Origin: Apoderus coryli | Taxonomy: Eukaryota; Arthropoda; Insecta; Coleoptera; Attelabidae | Assembly: GCA_911728435.2 (NCBI GenBank) | Contig: OU452198.1 | Coordinates: 15,906,001 to 15,970,000, forward strand | Direction: 5' to 3' | DNA: 64,000 nucleotides | Shown: positions 63,282 through 64,000 of the stretch, piece after piece | Numbering within the stretch: position 1 is the first letter of the stretch | Layout: the number at the start of each line of letters is the position of its first letter | Notes under the pieces: model-generated | Told to the model about the DNA's origin: nothing | The model's database searches: none | The model's input: only the letters and a program-made list of their open reading frames with translations | Translations under genes and position numbers: made by a program

Positions 63282-64000
63282 CCTTTATTGCCTAACAGGC
63301 TTACGCCCAATTACAAGACAATCAACAAATGATACCAAATAATACAAACCAAAATTACTATGCTCTTATACAATAAATTATACACTACTAACTAAAACTA
63401 AACCTATTCCAACACCAAAATGCCCATCCTTCAATAAATTAGGATCAACATACACAACTTATGTGGTATTGAGATTGGCCATACACCTATGCAGGTTAGC
63501 CACAAACTGAGGAACATTATTACTGAAAAAATCTAGTTCCCTATGGAAGTTGTATTTGTTGGTCAATGTGCAAGCTCTTGTCACTGGAGCTCTAGTCTCA
63601 TAATTTGTTCGGTGATGTGGAACATTAAATATGTTAATGAGGCGCGAGTTGTATTGGGGGACACGGAAATTTACCTGGCTCAGTAGTTGAGGACTGTCAA
63701 TAAAAGAATTGATTATTTTGAAGATAAACAACTGATACGCGAATATCCTACGCTGTGAAAGTGATTGGAATTCATAATTCTGCAACAACATAGTATGATC
63801 ATACCCCCGTACCGGAAAGTAGCCCCGATCCTTGAAAAATACATATTTTAAGAATTTTCTTTGGACACGTTAGATTCTATTCGCGTGGATCTGATAAATT
63901 GGTGACCATATAATCGAGGCATATTCTAACTTAGATCTAACCAAAGAGAAATACAGTGACTTTAGACAATTGATGTTCCGAAATTTAGATGTGGTTCTTA
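63251..64000 (-). pseudogene. Jockey-like LINE 3' part, minus strand, runs off the window
   Basis: The plus-strand left edge is a perfect (TAA)n (63250-63281), then CCTTTATTGCCTAACAGGC, the same terminus as the LINEs ending at 4634 and 26677. The minus-strand frame 63791-63459 encodes the tail (RRIFAYQLFIFKIINSFIDS, YETRAPVTRACTL). Upstream, LVRSKLEYASIIWSP and QRKFLKYVFF are readable, with an in-frame TAA at about 63870. It belongs to the same subfamily as 2471-4634. Confidence 0.85.

Overview
The window is AT-rich animal DNA with short exons, long repeat-filled introns and no operon structure. The recognisable host proteins and the repeats (mariner and DD41D transposases, jockey-like LINEs, BEL/Pao, foldbacks) fit an insect. 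A beetle is a guess from general repeat character only.

Host genes. (1) The last three coding exons of the splicing factor ESS2/DGCR14 lie on + (1826-2013, 7598-7735, 9742-10057); earlier exons are left of the window. (2) A synaptobrevin/VAMP gene of the Syb type lies on - (first coding exon 36287-36578, last coding exon 18485-18564, about 17.7 kb of intron between them, and a possible 5' non-coding exon ending at 37039). (3) A first coding exon of an unrecognised conserved-looking protein lies on + (54926-55075, clean GT donor). (4) A possible THAP zinc-finger first exon lies on - (58856-58949).

Everything else is mostly mobile DNA. At least nine non-LTR retrotransposon copies are present. 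Two have both ORFs open (19018-23530 and 28330-32358). The others are 5'-truncated or frameshifted (1-532, 2471-4634, 7846-9400, 10430-12690, 23740-25870, 26677-28060, 63251-64000, with smaller pieces at 26410-26510 and 56503-56860). Most end in AATAAA followed by (ATT)n. DNA transposons include two 2087-bp DD41D Tc1/mariner copies that are nearly identical (13708-15794 open; 60442-62528 with one nonsense codon), a decayed classic mariner (545-1474), a pogo/Tc5-like remnant (33471-35198), and several large non-autonomous elements whose ends read CAGGGTG...CACCCTG beside TA. A BEL/Pao integrase remnant (46425-49083) is split by one of these palindromic elements.

The most interesting layer is a set of small self-cleaving-RNA signatures. 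One fully canonical type I hammerhead ribozyme lies at 17044-17085 (-) inside a long hairpin. Five more hammerhead-like motifs occur at 6353-6395 (-), 6877-6919 (+), 16239-16281 (-), 16424-16464 (+) and 16651-16693 (+); four of these are inverted pairs in the arms of foldback repeats. Their stem I sequences change but stay paired (GTCA/TGAC, ACCA/TGGT, GCCA/TGGC, CACCA/TGGTG). Degenerate relatives lie at 7812-7850, 17483-17515 and 38953-39000. Known precedents are the hammerheads of Penelope-like elements and animal retrozymes; the foldback arrangement here deserves a second look.

A 2-kb CCTACCTAACTAA-type minisatellite (43080-45150), interrupted seven times by a hairpin-bearing unit, sits between about 155-bp inverted repeats. 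A 1.7-kb block of degenerate ~138-bp tandem repeats (50339-52065) sits inside another TIR element. I saw no tRNA, rRNA or CRISPR array.
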